Source: Sedimentisphaerales bacterium (GTDB taxonomy: Bacteria; Planctomycetota; Phycisphaerae; Sedimentisphaerales; Anaerobacaceae). Taken from it: a stretch of DNA of 57,652 bases. Below, one piece after another: positions 16,435 to 25,998 of the stretch. Position numbers and translations under genes: made by a program. Under the pieces are notes generated by a model. That model did no database searches. It was given only the letters and a program-made list of their open reading frames with translations, and had not been told where the DNA came from. The DNA lies in NCBI GenBank assembly GCA_016927855.1, contig JAFGLV010000074.1:1-57652 (forward strand). Reading direction: 5' to 3'. Numbering within the stretch: the stretch's first letter is position 1; every line of letters starts with the position of its first letter.

Positions 16435-18582
16435 ATGTCGGAAGTTCATACTGTTTCCAGAGAAATCGGCGGGCGGACCTTGACGCTTGAGACCGGCAAG
16501 GTGGCCCGGCAGGCCCACGGCGCAGTCGTGGTCCGGTACGGCGAAACCGTTGTGCTGGTCGCGGCGGTGACCGGCCCGCCCCGATCTGAGGATATCGACT
16601 TTTTTCCGCTCAGCGTCGATTACCGCGAGAAGCACAGCGCCGCGGGCAAATTCCCCGGCGGTTTTATCAAGCGCGAAGGCCGGCCCACGACCAAGGAGAT
16701 CCTGACGGCGCGCAACATCGACCGTCCGATCCGGCCCCTCTTCCCGGACGGGTACTTCCAGGAGGTCCAGATCGCGGCGGTGGTGCTCAGCGCCGACCGT
16801 GAGAACGACCCGGATATCCCGGCCATGATTGGCGCCAGCGCCGCTTTGTCGATCAGCAAGATTCCCTTCCAGGGGCCCCTCGGCGCCTGTCGTCTCGGAC
16901 GCGTCAACGGCGAATTCGTCATCAACCCGACGCATCAGCAGCTCGAGCAGACCGATCTGAACGTCCTGGTGGGAGGTCGCAAAGAAGCGATCAACATGCT
17001 GGAGGTCGGAGCCAGGGAATTGCCTGAACAGGTGGTGGCTCAGGCAATCGCGACGGCTCACGAGACCTGTAGGCAGATCATCGAGATGATCGAGGAACTC
17101 CAGCAGAAAGCAGGCGTGGAGAAGGAGATCCCACTCGTCGCGCTCGATGAAGAGCTGTACCGCAAGGTCCGCGAGGAGATCTGGGACAAGCTGCGCGAGC
17201 TCAAGAACATCCCCGGCAAGCAGGAACGCAACAATACTGTCAACGCCTACTTCGACGAAGTACGAGTCAAGTATTGCGCTCCCGAGGACGAGACAGTGGT
17301 TCCCGCCAATCCCGGTATGGTCAAGCGGATACTGGATAAGATCGAAGGCGAGGTGGTCCGCCAGATGATCCTCGAGGAGGGCAAGCGTCCCGACGGCCGA
17401 GGCTACGGCGACATCCGCTCGATCTCATGCGAGGTCGGATTGCTGCCCAGAACACACGGCTCGGCGCTGTTCACGCGTGGAGAGACGCAGGCGCTGGTCA
17501 GCGTGACCCTCGGTACGATTCGGGACGCCCAGATCATTGACGGGCTGCTGGATGAGTACTCTCAGAATTTCACCTACCACTACAATTTCCCGCCTTTTTC
17601 GGTAGGGGAGGTCAGGCCGATGCGCGGTCCCGGCCGGCGGGAGATCGGCCATGGGGCATTGGCGGAGCGCGGCCTGGAATGGGTGCGACCAGCAGAGGAG
17701 ACCTTCGCCTATACGGTCCGCCTCGTTGCGGACATCACCGAGTCGAACGGCTCCAGCTCGATGGCTTCGGTCTGTGGCGGGTCGCTGGCGCTGATGGATG
17801 CCGGCGTGCCGATCAACCGCGCCGTCGCGGGCATCTCCATCGGCATGGTCAGCGCCGAAGGCGGCCGGCACGAGCTGCTTACCGATATCATTGGCGAAGA
17901 GGACCACTTCGGCGACATGGACTTCAAGGTGGCCGGCACCACGGAGGGCGTCACCGCCATTCAGCTCGATATCAAGGCCGAGGGGCTGCCTCACGGGATC
18001 ATGGTCGAGGCGCTTAACCGCGCGCGCGATGCGCGCCTGCAGATTCTGGAGACCATGAACCGGATCATCAGCGCACCGCGCTCCGAGCTGAGTCAGTACG
18101 CGCCGAAGCTGATCACGATCGAGATCGACCCGGAATTCATCGGCAAGGTCATCGGTCCCGGCGGCAAGATGATCAAGAGCATCCAGGAGCAGACCGATAC
18201 GACCATCGAGATCGAAGAGGACGGCACGATCTACATCAGTTGCGTCGGCGGCGACGGACACCTGAAGGCCAAAGCGGTGATCGAGGCGATGACCCAGCCG
18301 CCGGAAGTCGGGCGGCTCTACAAGGACTCCAAGATCGTCTCGGTCAAGGATTTCGGCGTCTTCGTCGAGATCGTGCCGGGCGTGGAAGGCCTCTGCCACA
18401 TCAGCGAACTCAGTGCCGGCTACGTCAAGCACGTCGAGGACGTGGTCAAGATGGGCGATGTCATCCCGGTGAAGCTGATCTCTATCGACGAACAGGGCCG
18501 TCTCAAGCTGTCGCGGCGGGCCGCACTCGAAGAGCTCGGGATCGTGGAAGAGAAGAGGCCGCGGCCACCGAAGAAGGGATAG
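16435..18582 (+). CDS. pnp: Polyribonucleotide nucleotidyltransferase (PNPase)
   Basis: 715 aa, full length. It degrades RNA 3' to 5' by phosphorolysis and can add tails. Domains: RNase PH 1 (about 10-145, with RPIRPLFP), all-helical linker (about 150-290), RNase PH 2 (about 315-545; the catalytic aspartates sit in [16 protein letters not shown]), KH domain (about 555-615, [15 protein letters not shown]) and S1 domain (about 620-695, [21 protein letters not shown]). The acidic degradosome tail of some species is absent; it ends in a short Lys/Pro tail. The start has GAGG at 16425-16429. Terminated by the strong hairpin at 18629. Confidence 0.97.
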   Translation: MSEVHTVSREIGGRTLTLETGKVARQAHGAVVVRYGETVVLVAAVTGPPRSEDIDFFPLSVDYREKHSAAGKFPGGFIKREGRPTTKEILTARNIDRPIRPLFPDGYFQEVQIAAVVLSADRENDPDIPAMIGASAALSISKIPFQGPLGACRLGRVNGEFVINPTHQQLEQTDLNVLVGGRKEAINMLEVGARELPEQVVAQAIATAHETCRQIIEMIEELQQKAGVEKEIPLVALDEELYRKVREEIWDKLRELKNIPGKQERNNTVNAYFDEVRVKYCAPEDETVVPANPGMVKRILDKIEGEVVRQMILEEGKRPDGRGYGDIRSISCEVGLLPRTHGSALFTRGETQALVSVTLGTIRDAQIIDGLLDEYSQNFTYHYNFPPFSVGEVRPMRGPGRREIGHGALAERGLEWVRPAEETFAYTVRLVADITESNGSSSMASVCGGSLALMDAGVPINRAVAGISIGMVSAEGGRHELLTDIIGEEDHFGDMDFKVAGTTEGVTAIQLDIKAEGLPHGIMVEALNRARDARLQILETMNRIISAPRSELSQYAPKLITIEIDPEFIGKVIGPGGKMIKSIQEQTDTTIEIEEDGTIYISCVGGDGHLKAKAVIEAMTQPPEVGRLYKDSKIVSVKDFGVFVEIVPGVEGLCHISELSAGYVKHVEDVVKMGDVIPVKLISIDEQGRLKLSRRAALEELGIVEEKRPRPPKKG

Positions 18583-18628
18583 ATAGGCAACCGTACGGGG
18601 CCCGTTGGACCTTGTATCCGTCGTTCAG

Positions 18629-18698
18629 AGCCGAAAATCACGAGCCTCGATCATGGTAAACCGACGTCGAAGCCCCTGATTTTCGGCTGCGTTTTTTT
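18629..18698 (+). terminator. Rho-independent terminator after pnp
   Basis: A perfect 12-bp inverted repeat (AGCCGAAAATCA at 18629-18640, complement at 18677-18688) with a 36-nt loop is followed by seven T (18692-18698). Confidence 0.75.
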
Positions 18699-18734
18699 CC
18701 ACAGGGAGCACGAGTCGAGCGGAGTGACAGACGC

Positions 18735-19589
18735 GTGAAAGAGTTCATCGGCGGTGTCCTTCTGGCGGTGCTGGTTCTAGTGCCGGTCGCGGCGCTGGTG
18801 TTGCGCCGTCTGACGCGGGGAATGGAGAAAAGACCGTCCGACAGGCGCGACACGGATGAAGAGCTGACCAAGCTCACCGGCGAGCTTGCCCATGAGATCA
18901 AGAATCCGCTGTCGACCATCAAGGTCAACCTGAAGCTGACGCGTGAAGCTCTGGAGGACATCGACCCGGCCGAGCCCGGCAAAGCGGCGGTGGATAGAAG
19001 CCAGCAAAGCCTGGCAAGCGCGTTGAGAAAGATCACGATCATCCAAAAGGAAACGGACCGCCTCGAACAGATTGTGGATGGGTTCCTGCGTTACGTCCGC
19101 CGGCCGGACCTGCAACTGGCGATGGTGGACCTCAATGAGTTGGTTGGCGATATGGTCGATTTCTACTGGCCTCAAGCGCATAGTCATGGCCTGACGTTGC
19201 GGCACTGCCTGGCTGCCGAGCCATTGGTCTGCCACCTGGACGCCGGCGCACTGAAACAGGTGCTCTTGAACCTGTTCATCAACTCGCAGCAAGCCACCGA
19301 CAACGGCGGCGAGTTGATGGTCCGGACGCTCCGCCGCCGCGACCGCGCCATCCTGGAGGTCAGTGACACCGGCAAAGGCATCCCCCCAGAGAAGATGGCC
19401 GCGGTGTTTCGTCCCTATCAGTCCTGGCGTTCCGGCGGCACAGGCCTGGGCCTGGCTACCGCCAAGAAGATCGTCGCGGCGCACAACGGCGCAATTTCCG
19501 TCCACAGCGAGCCGGGCAAAGGGACCGCCTTCACAATCGAGCTTCCCTTGGCCAGTGCGGACCCACCGGTAAGCGAGGTGGCCGAATGA
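18735..19589 (+). CDS. NtrB-like sensor histidine kinase
   Basis: 284 aa. One N-terminal membrane helix (about 4-24) and no extracellular sensor domain. HisKA H-box ELAHEIKNPLSTIKVNLKL (phosphorylated His near 51), N-box VLLNLFINSQQAT (about 176), G1 DTGKGIPPEKM (about 212) and G2 GGTGLGLATAKKIV (about 234) are all intact, so it should be an active kinase. GTG start at 18735 with GGAGTGA upstream. The last 4 bp overlap the sigma-54 activator gene, so the two form a two-component pair. The signal is unknown. Confidence 0.9.
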   Translation: MKEFIGGVLLAVLVLVPVAALVLRRLTRGMEKRPSDRRDTDEELTKLTGELAHEIKNPLSTIKVNLKLTREALEDIDPAEPGKAAVDRSQQSLASALRKITIIQKETDRLEQIVDGFLRYVRRPDLQLAMVDLNELVGDMVDFYWPQAHSHGLTLRHCLAAEPLVCHLDAGALKQVLLNLFINSQQATDNGGELMVRTLRRRDRAILEVSDTGKGIPPEKMAAVFRPYQSWRSGGTGLGLATAKKIVAAHNGAISVHSEPGKGTAFTIELPLASADPPVSEVAE

Positions 19590-20953
19590 CAGAGCAAAGA
19601 CCGGTCGTTCTGGTGGTGGATGACGAGCGGGACCACGCCGATGGAATCGTGGAGGCGCTCGGCAGGCTGCCGGTCAAGGGCATGGCGGTCTACACCGGGG
19701 AAGACGCCATCGAAGTGTTGCGCCATCGGCGCGTCGACGTCGTGGTCACCGACCTGAAGCTCGTGGGAAAGGCCGACGGTCTGACGGTGCTGCGCGAGGC
19801 CCGCCGCAACAGCGAGTTCACCGAAGTCATTCTGATCACCGCCTACGGGACCATCGACAACTGCAAGGACGCCATCCGGCAGGGGGCCTTCGACTACCTG
19901 GTCAAGCCGCTGGACATCGATCAGCTTCGCACGCTCGTCGAACAGGCCAGCCGCAAGGCCGCCGCCGCGTACGCACGCCATGCGCAGGAGGATAGGGACC
20001 AGGACGCGTTCATCTTCGAGGGCATCCAAGGCAATAGTGCGGCGATCCAAGGCGTGCTCGAAATCGTCAGACGCGTGGCGCCCACCAATATCTCGGTCCT
20101 GATCGAAGGTCCGTCAGGGACCGGCAAAGAGTTGATGGCGCGGTCGATCCACGCCAATTCCCTGCGCCGCGCTCAGCCGTTCCGGCCGGTCAATTGCGCC
20201 GGCCTGACCGAGACACTCCTTGAAAGCGAGCTGTTTGGACACGTCAAGGGCGCCTTCACCGGCGCCAATACCGACCGCAAGGGGCTGTTCGAGATCGCCG
20301 ACAAAGGCACGCTTTTCCTGGACGAGATCGGCGACATGCCGCTGACGATGCAGGCCAAGCTGCTACGGGTCATCGAAGATGGCCTGGTCATACCGGTCGG
20401 CTCGAACAAGCCTACGAGGGTAGACGTTCGGATCATCAGCGCGACCAACCATAGTCTGACCAGGCTGATCGAGGAGAACAGGTTCCGCGAAGACCTGTAT
20501 TTCCGCATCAAGGGGGTGAATATCACGTTGCCGCCTGTACGGGAGCGCCCTGAGGATATCTCCTTGCTGGCGGAGCATTTCCTCGCGGAGGCTGCGGCGG
20601 AGACCGGCTCGAACGTGCGTGGGATCACGGACGCCGCGATGCAGATCCTCTCGGCCCACGACTGGCCCGGCAACATCCGCCAGCTCAAGAACACGATCCG
20701 CACGATGGTCGTCATGTGCGATCGAGACAAGCTCGATGTTCGGGACATCCCGCCCGACATCCTCCAGCGGCGCCAACTGACCGGCACCAGCGCCGCGCCG
20801 TCGAACCTGGCGGGGGTCTCGCTCAACGAGCTGGAGAAGAAGGCGATCATCGACACGCTGGCAAAGACGCAAGGCAACCGCGAGCAGGCCGCCAAAATCC
20901 TCGGCATCGGCGAGCGCACCCTCTACCGCAAGATCAAGGAATACGACCTGTGA
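19586..20953 (+). CDS. NtrC-family sigma-54 response regulator
   Basis: 455 aa: receiver (about 6-120; acidic pocket VVDDE, phospho-Asp in VVTDLKL, Lys in LVKPLD), AAA+ sigma-54 interaction domain (about 145-375; Walker A GPSGTGKE, GAFTGAN loop that contacts sigma-54, Walker B GTLFLDEIGDM) and a Fis-type helix-turn-helix at the C-terminus (NREQAAKILGIGERTLYRKI). Activates sigma-54 promoters when phosphorylated by the overlapping histidine kinase. Targets are not evident; no convincing -24/-12 site was noticed in the nearby intergenic regions. Confidence 0.95.
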   Translation: MTEQRPVVLVVDDERDHADGIVEALGRLPVKGMAVYTGEDAIEVLRHRRVDVVVTDLKLVGKADGLTVLREARRNSEFTEVILITAYGTIDNCKDAIRQGAFDYLVKPLDIDQLRTLVEQASRKAAAAYARHAQEDRDQDAFIFEGIQGNSAAIQGVLEIVRRVAPTNISVLIEGPSGTGKELMARSIHANSLRRAQPFRPVNCAGLTETLLESELFGHVKGAFTGANTDRKGLFEIADKGTLFLDEIGDMPLTMQAKLLRVIEDGLVIPVGSNKPTRVDVRIISATNHSLTRLIEENRFREDLYFRIKGVNITLPPVRERPEDISLLAEHFLAEAAAETGSNVRGITDAAMQILSAHDWPGNIRQLKNTIRTMVVMCDRDKLDVRDIPPDILQRRQLTGTSAAPSNLAGVSLNELEKKAIIDTLAKTQGNREQAAKILGIGERTLYRKIKEYDL

Positions 20954-20980
20954 TCGTGCGGCGAGCACAGGCAGAGGCTT

Positions 20981-21640
20981 TCATCGCGGCCGGGCGAGGA
21001 GGTCGGGCTGCATTCCCTGGAGCCAGTCCGGCAGTTGCTCGCGTTTGACCTGGGCCCACAATCCTCTCTGCAAGGACCGCGCCGTCGCCTCCAACTGCTG
21101 ATACCTCTGGTAGCGGCTGTGGCGGAACCGCAGGTCGGCATAGGCGTAGCCTTCCAGCAGCAGCACGTCGTTGAGTATTCTCTCGTCGGGAAGCTCTACG
21201 TACGCCAGGAGCCGGCCATAGTTTCCTCGGCTGCGCCCGGATTCGTCGAGATAGAGCGTTACCGACCGGCCGCAGGCAAGTTGCTGAGCGAATTGGGTGG
21301 CCTCGCGGGCATAGTACATCTGCCCTCGCTCCTCGTCGTTTGTCTCCGGCGCGTCGATCCCCAGGAGCCTGACCTTCGTCATCGAGCTGTCCCCATCCGG
21401 AGCGTTGACGTGCAGCGTGTCGCCATCGACGACTCGGACCACAGTGAAGGTCCGGCCATGGTAGCGCGCGCGATCTTGAGCCGGGTCCGGCTGCCCAGAT
21501 GTAGACCGCTCCAGGCGGACAGGCGTGAACACACCGCGATCGAGCCAGACAAGCAGGACCATCCCCAGCGATCCGGCCACGATCAAGACAGTCCGCATGC
21601 GTCTGCTCAGCGCGCGCGGTTGTCTTCGGGTCTTGCTCAC
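20981..21640 (-). CDS. Membrane-anchored thermonuclease (SNase family)
   Basis: 219 aa from GTG 21640, with GGAAGG just upstream; the longer opening runs into lysC. One transmembrane helix (about 15-33) anchors a staphylococcal-nuclease OB-fold: VVDGDTLHV (metal-binding Asp), KVRLLGIDAPETN (catalytic Arg and Glu) and NYGRLLAYVEL (second Arg). Ca2+-dependent cleavage of DNA and RNA outside the cytoplasm is expected. Last gene of the minus-strand aspartate cluster (26-bp gap to lysC) and convergent with the NtrC-like gene. Confidence 0.9.
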   Translation of the reverse strand: MSKTRRQPRALSRRMRTVLIVAGSLGMVLLVWLDRGVFTPVRLERSTSGQPDPAQDRARYHGRTFTVVRVVDGDTLHVNAPDGDSSMTKVRLLGIDAPETNDEERGQMYYAREATQFAQQLACGRSVTLYLDESGRSRGNYGRLLAYVELPDERILNDVLLLEGYAYADLRFRHSRYQRYQQLEATARSLQRGLWAQVKREQLPDWLQGMQPDLLARPR

Positions 21641-21666
21641 GATCCTTCCCTGAAAGCCGCCCTTGG

Positions 21667-23025
21667 CTACTTGTCCACCTTCAGCAACGCATGTCCCAGC
21701 GCCTGGATGGCTTGTTTGCGATCCACCTCTTTGACGCCGAACATAATGCTGATCTCGGAGGAACCCTGGTTGATCATCTCGATGTTGACGCCGGCATTGG
21801 CCAAAGCGGCACACGCCTTGGCCGCGATGCCGACCGCGTATCGCATTCCCTCCCCCACGATCATAACCAGCGACATCCCGTGTTCGATCGTCACGTCGTC
21901 GACGCCGAGCTCAGTCTGAAGCCGGTTAAGCACGTGCGCTTCTTTCTCGGGCGTAAACGGCGCGCTGCGCAAGACCACCGACATATTGTCGATACCAGAG
22001 GGTACATGCTCGAAAGACAACTGCTCCTCCTCGAGGATCTGCAGCAGGCGACGTCCAAAGCCCAATTCCCGGTTCATCATGTACTTGCTGAGAGAGATCG
22101 TACTGAACCCGTCGGCGCTGGCAATACCGGTGATTTCGCCGTGCTCGTATTTGCGCTCGGCCACGATCATGGTGCCGGGTGCGGCCGGGCAGTTGGTGTT
22201 TTTGATGCAGATCGGGATTTTGGCGCGCACCGCCGGGATGATCGCCTCATCGTGGAAGACGCCGAAACCGGCATACGAAAGCTCTCGCATCTCCCGATAG
22301 GTCAGCAACTTGATGGCCGGCGCGCCGGGTAAGACGCGTGGATCAAGCGCGAAGACGGAATCGACGTCCGTGAAATTCTCGTAGACCTCGGCTTTGACCG
22401 CGGCCGCGAGGATGGCACCGGTAATGTCGGAGCCGCCGCGAGGAAAGGTCGCCACGTGTCCCTGCCTGGTGTACCCGAAGAAGCCGGGGAAAATGACGAT
22501 GTCCTTCTGATCCTTCAATGTCGCCAGGTTCTCGAAAGACTCAGGCAGGACTTGGGCGTTGCCGAAGTCGTCGCTGAGGAGCATACCGGCTTCCTTCGGA
22601 TCCACGTACCGCGCCGGCACGCCTTGGTTGACGAACACCTTGGCGATGATCTTGGCGTTGTTGTCCTCGCCGGAGGCTTTGACGGTGTCGGCAAACTGCG
22701 CAGGGTTGCTGGAGCGGTTCTTGATCCGCTCGCGCAAATCCGCCTCAATCTCCTGCACAATGGCCGTGTCCAGGCCCAAAGCCTGCTGGATTTCCGCGTA
22801 CCGGCCCACCACCACCGATAGCTCATCGTCGTAAGGCCGGCCGGCAATGACGGCATTGGCCAGCGCGATCAGCAGGTCGGTGACCTTGATATCGCCCGAG
22901 AACCTCTTGCCGGGCGCCGAGACCACGACAAGGCGCCGCGCTGGGTCCGCCTTGACAATCTCCACCACCTTCAATATCTGCTGGGCGTCCGCTACCGACG
23001 AACCGCCAAATTTCGCGATCTTCAT
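21667..23025 (-). CDS. lysC: Aspartate kinase
   Basis: 452 aa. Catalyses ATP-dependent phosphorylation of aspartate, the first step to Lys, Thr and Met. Kinase domain with KFGGSSVA (5-12), FPRGGSDITGAILAAA (about 200-215) and FTDVDSVFALDPR (about 226-238); two ACT regulatory domains follow (about 310-450, including IDNMSVVLRS and GVNIEMINQGSSEISIMFGV), so feedback inhibition is likely. Third gene of the hom / apgM-like / lysC cluster, with a 67-bp gap. Confidence 0.95.
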   Translation of the reverse strand: MKIAKFGGSSVADAQQILKVVEIVKADPARRLVVVSAPGKRFSGDIKVTDLLIALANAVIAGRPYDDELSVVVGRYAEIQQALGLDTAIVQEIEADLRERIKNRSSNPAQFADTVKASGEDNNAKIIAKVFVNQGVPARYVDPKEAGMLLSDDFGNAQVLPESFENLATLKDQKDIVIFPGFFGYTRQGHVATFPRGGSDITGAILAAAVKAEVYENFTDVDSVFALDPRVLPGAPAIKLLTYREMRELSYAGFGVFHDEAIIPAVRAKIPICIKNTNCPAAPGTMIVAERKYEHGEITGIASADGFSTISLSKYMMNRELGFGRRLLQILEEEQLSFEHVPSGIDNMSVVLRSAPFTPEKEAHVLNRLQTELGVDDVTIEHGMSLVMIVGEGMRYAVGIAAKACAALANAGVNIEMINQGSSEISIMFGVKEVDRKQAIQALGHALLKVDK

Positions 23026-23092
23026 TCCGTCCCCTTCTCGTTGCGTCTGTCTTTGTACCTGATCACCTTGCGATCGAGCATGCCCGTCCCGA

Positions 23093-24286
23093 TCAGACGG
23101 CGCTCTTGAGAAAGTACTCCATCAGTTCGTGCCCTTTGTCGACGCGGAATCCGGACTTGGCGGCGTTGGTCTCGCCGAAACCGAGATGCAGGATGCCGGT
23201 CATGCCGGTCCCGGCCATGGCGAACGGAACCGCAGCGCCGGAGTGAGCGCCGTGGCGCACCGGCGTCGGATGATCGGGCAACACCAGGATCCGCCAATTC
23301 TCCTGCTCCAGCAGGAAATCGAGGATCGGACCGATGACGTGCTTGTCGATCAACTCGATGGCTTGCTTCTTCATCGCCGCGTTGCCCTGGTGCGCCGCCT
23401 CGTCCGGCGCCTCCACGTGGACGAAGGCCAGGTCGTATTCTGCCAGCGCCTCGATGGCCGCACTGGCTTTGCCTTGGTAGTTCGTGTCGATGAATCCTGT
23501 CGCGCCAGGCACTTCGATCAAATCGAAGCCGACCAGTTTCGCCAGGCCTCGGACCAAATCAACCGCGGTGATTGCCACTCCCTTGAGGCCGAAGCGTTTG
23601 TGGAAATTCTCCAGGCGCGTCTGCTTGCCCTGGCCCCAGAGCCAGATCGAGCTGACTTGATTCTCGCCGAGGTCCTGTCGGATTCGATTGATGTCGTGAC
23701 CGGCAAACAACTGCTGGGAGCGGTTCATCAGCCCGATGAGCACGTCGGCTCCCTTGCCGCGCGGCAGCAGCTTCTCGACCGGCGTGCCGATGTGATCGTG
23801 CGGCGGATACGTACGCACGTCGAAGTCCATCCCCTTGAACACCAGCAAGTGCCGATAGCTCACTCCGGTATGAAACGCCATCCGCTCGTCGGCGACCGTG
23901 GCCTGGAGCTCTCCGATCAGGCTGCTTGCCTCCTCCGTCGAGATATGTCCGGCGCTGTGGTCGGCCATCTTGCCGTCGGCGACCGTCACGAGATTGCAGC
24001 GGAAGACCCAGTCCTGCAGGCCGAGCGGGATCCCGCGTGCCGCCGCTTCGATCGGCGCCCGGCCGCTGTAGAACCGGGCCGGGTCATAGCCCAGCAGGCT
24101 CATCTGCGCCACGTCGCTGCCCGGCTCCATGCCTTCCGGCACCGTCTGCACCAAGCCTTGGCGTCCTTCCGTGCTGATGCGATCGAGGTTGGGCGTCTCG
24201 GCCGCCTCCAGCGGTGTCTTGCCGCCGAACTGTTCGAGGGGTTCGTCCGCCGCCCCGTCGGGAACGATAATCACGTACTTCGCCAT
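23093..24286 (-). CDS. ApgM-type phosphoglycerate mutase homologue / proposed homoserine kinase
   Basis: 397 aa, alkaline-phosphatase superfamily, archaeal-type cofactor-independent phosphoglycerate mutase (ApgM) family. Metal and catalytic motifs: VPDGAADEPL (8-17), GSDVAQMSLLGYDP with the nucleophile Ser (about 57-70), HVEAPDEAAHQG (about 292-303) and LPDHPTPVRHGAHSG (about 338-352). The gene sits 2 bp after homoserine dehydrogenase and upstream of aspartate kinase. A subfamily of ApgM-like proteins found in threonine operons has been proposed to be a homoserine kinase that replaces ThrB; that context fits exactly here. Glycolytic mutase activity remains possible. Confidence 0.85.
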   Translation of the reverse strand: MAKYVIIVPDGAADEPLEQFGGKTPLEAAETPNLDRISTEGRQGLVQTVPEGMEPGSDVAQMSLLGYDPARFYSGRAPIEAAARGIPLGLQDWVFRCNLVTVADGKMADHSAGHISTEEASSLIGELQATVADERMAFHTGVSYRHLLVFKGMDFDVRTYPPHDHIGTPVEKLLPRGKGADVLIGLMNRSQQLFAGHDINRIRQDLGENQVSSIWLWGQGKQTRLENFHKRFGLKGVAITAVDLVRGLAKLVGFDLIEVPGATGFIDTNYQGKASAAIEALAEYDLAFVHVEAPDEAAHQGNAAMKKQAIELIDKHVIGPILDFLLEQENWRILVLPDHPTPVRHGAHSGAAVPFAMAGTGMTGILHLGFGETNAAKSGFRVDKGHELMEYFLKSAV

Positions 24287-24288
24287 GG

Positions 24289-25614
24289 TCAGGTGTCCCT
24301 GTCTTCGGGGATATCGACGATCCGCACGCAGACAGGCTGTCCGCCGAAGACGTCCGACTCGGCCAGTTCCGCCAGCGCGGCCGCCATGTTCCGTTCCTGC
24401 GTCCGATGCGTGGTGATAACGACGGGAACGGTGTTGTCGGGACCTCGGCCCTCGTGCTGCAGCGCACCGGAAATGCTGATCTGGTGGTCGCCCAGGACCT
24501 TGCCATAGCGCGCCACCACACCGGGCTCATCCTTGGCCATGACCCGGATATAGAACCGGCTCACCGAATCATCCATCCGCTCGATGAGAGACTGCACCTC
24601 GCGGCGCGGCTTCAACTGAAGGTGCTGGAACGTCCTCTGTGAATTGCCCAGCGCCACGTCGATGATGTCGGCGACCACAGCGCTGGCCGTCGGCATCATG
24701 CCGGCCCCTCGCCCATAATACAGTGTCTCACCGACGGCACTACCGAACACGCTGATTGCGTTGAAGGAGCCCTCTACCCGAGCGAGTGAGCAGTCGGCCG
24801 CAATGAATGACGGATGGACGCGCAGCGACACCTTCCCCTCAGGATTCCGTTGCGCGATGGCGAGCAGCTTGAGGCAATAGCCCATCTCCCGGCCGTAGCG
24901 GATGTCCTCGCGCGCGATGTTCTCAATGCCCTGGACGAAGATGTCCTCCAGGCTGATCTCGTAGCCGAACGCGATGGACGCAAGGATGGCCAGCTTATGA
25001 GCGCTGTCACCACCGCTGATATCCAGGGTCGGGTCCGCCTCGGCAAAGCCCCTCTGCTGGGCGCGGGCCAGGACCACCTCGAACTCCTCGTCCTTGGCGC
25101 TCATATTCGAGAGGATGTAATTGCAGGTGCCGTTGACGATGCCATACATCGCGGTGACCGTATTAGCCACGAGCCCCGAGCGGATGGCCAGCACGATGGG
25201 AATGCCGCCGGCGCAACTGGCCTCGAAGGCGATGCAGCGGTCCCTCTGTCGGGCCTGGCGAAACAGCTCGCCTCCATGCGCCGCCAACAGCGCCTTGTTG
25301 GCGGTCACGACGTCTTTGCCGGCCGCCAGCATCTTGAGCTGGATGTCCTTGGCGACGGTGGTGCCGCCGACCAGCTCCACCGCGATGCTGATACTGTTGT
25401 CGCCAAGCAGGCGCTCCAACTTGTCGGTCAGCACGCCGTCGGGCAGCCTGACCGGACGCGGCGTTGCCGTATCGAGGTCCACGACGCAGGCCAACTCGAG
25501 CCTGACTCCTGTTTTGGCCGTGATGGCGGCCGCATGCTCGCAGAGGAGCTTGGCTACGCCTGTACCGACGGTCCCGAAACCCACCAGGCCCACTTTCACG
25601 CGCTGCTGTTCCAC
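24289..25614 (-). CDS. hom: Homoserine dehydrogenase
   Basis: 441 aa. Reduces aspartate semialdehyde to homoserine. N-terminal NAD(P) Rossmann motif GLVGFGTVGTGVAKLL (9-24), VELVGGTTVAKD (about 79-90), TANKALLA (about 104-111), catalytic core YGIVNGTCNYILSNM (about 157-171) and EADPTLDISGGDSAHKLA (about 192-209). A C-terminal ACT domain (about 355-435) suggests feedback control by threonine. First gene of the cluster, followed 2 bp later by the ApgM-like gene; a promoter is proposed at 25794-25766. Confidence 0.96.
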   Translation of the reverse strand: MEQQRVKVGLVGFGTVGTGVAKLLCEHAAAITAKTGVRLELACVVDLDTATPRPVRLPDGVLTDKLERLLGDNSISIAVELVGGTTVAKDIQLKMLAAGKDVVTANKALLAAHGGELFRQARQRDRCIAFEASCAGGIPIVLAIRSGLVANTVTAMYGIVNGTCNYILSNMSAKDEEFEVVLARAQQRGFAEADPTLDISGGDSAHKLAILASIAFGYEISLEDIFVQGIENIAREDIRYGREMGYCLKLLAIAQRNPEGKVSLRVHPSFIAADCSLARVEGSFNAISVFGSAVGETLYYGRGAGMMPTASAVVADIIDVALGNSQRTFQHLQLKPRREVQSLIERMDDSVSRFYIRVMAKDEPGVVARYGKVLGDHQISISGALQHEGRGPDNTVPVVITTHRTQERNMAAALAELAESDVFGGQPVCVRIVDIPEDRDT

Positions 25615-25765
25615 TGAATCACCTGCCGATCTAGGCCATGTCGTTTAGCCGAAGGGATCATGCTCTCGTCGCTCGTGCCGCCCGACCATCCGGCGACTGT
25701 CGCTGGCGCCTGGCCCTAGGGGACCCGTCTGTCCAGGGGTTCCGAAAGGCTCCAATGGCCGCTTA

Positions 25766-25794
25766 TCAATAAACAATACCGCGTTTGCGGTCAA
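25766..25794 (-). promoter_or_regulatory. Putative promoter of the hom-lysC cluster
   Basis: Read on the minus strand: TTGACC (25794-25789), 17 bp, TATTGA (25771-25766). Leader of about 145 nt before hom. No leader-peptide attenuator was recognised. Confidence 0.45.
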
Positions 25795-25897
25795 GCAAAA
25801 AGCCTCCTTGGCGGGTTCCGCCGGGAAAGACAAGTGGCGTCGGCGCCCGGCAGGGACGCATTTACGATGCCAGACTAAGAGGATTATGGGGCTCCGC

Positions 25898-25926
25898 TTG
25901 GCGCAGCACTGTGGTGTTGGTATGCT
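25898..25926 (+). promoter_or_regulatory. Putative promoter of the PBP4-like gene
   Basis: TTGGCG (25898-25903), 17-bp spacer, TATGCT (25921-25926); initiation near 25933 gives a leader of about 65 nt. It lies in the 384-bp divergent gap with the hom promoter; nothing else was recognised there. Confidence 0.5.
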
Positions 25927-25998
25927 ATGGTCGGGTGAAACGCAGAGGCGAATGCTATTCGTCGCTATTGATGTCGGAATGTCACGGGCAATCGAACC

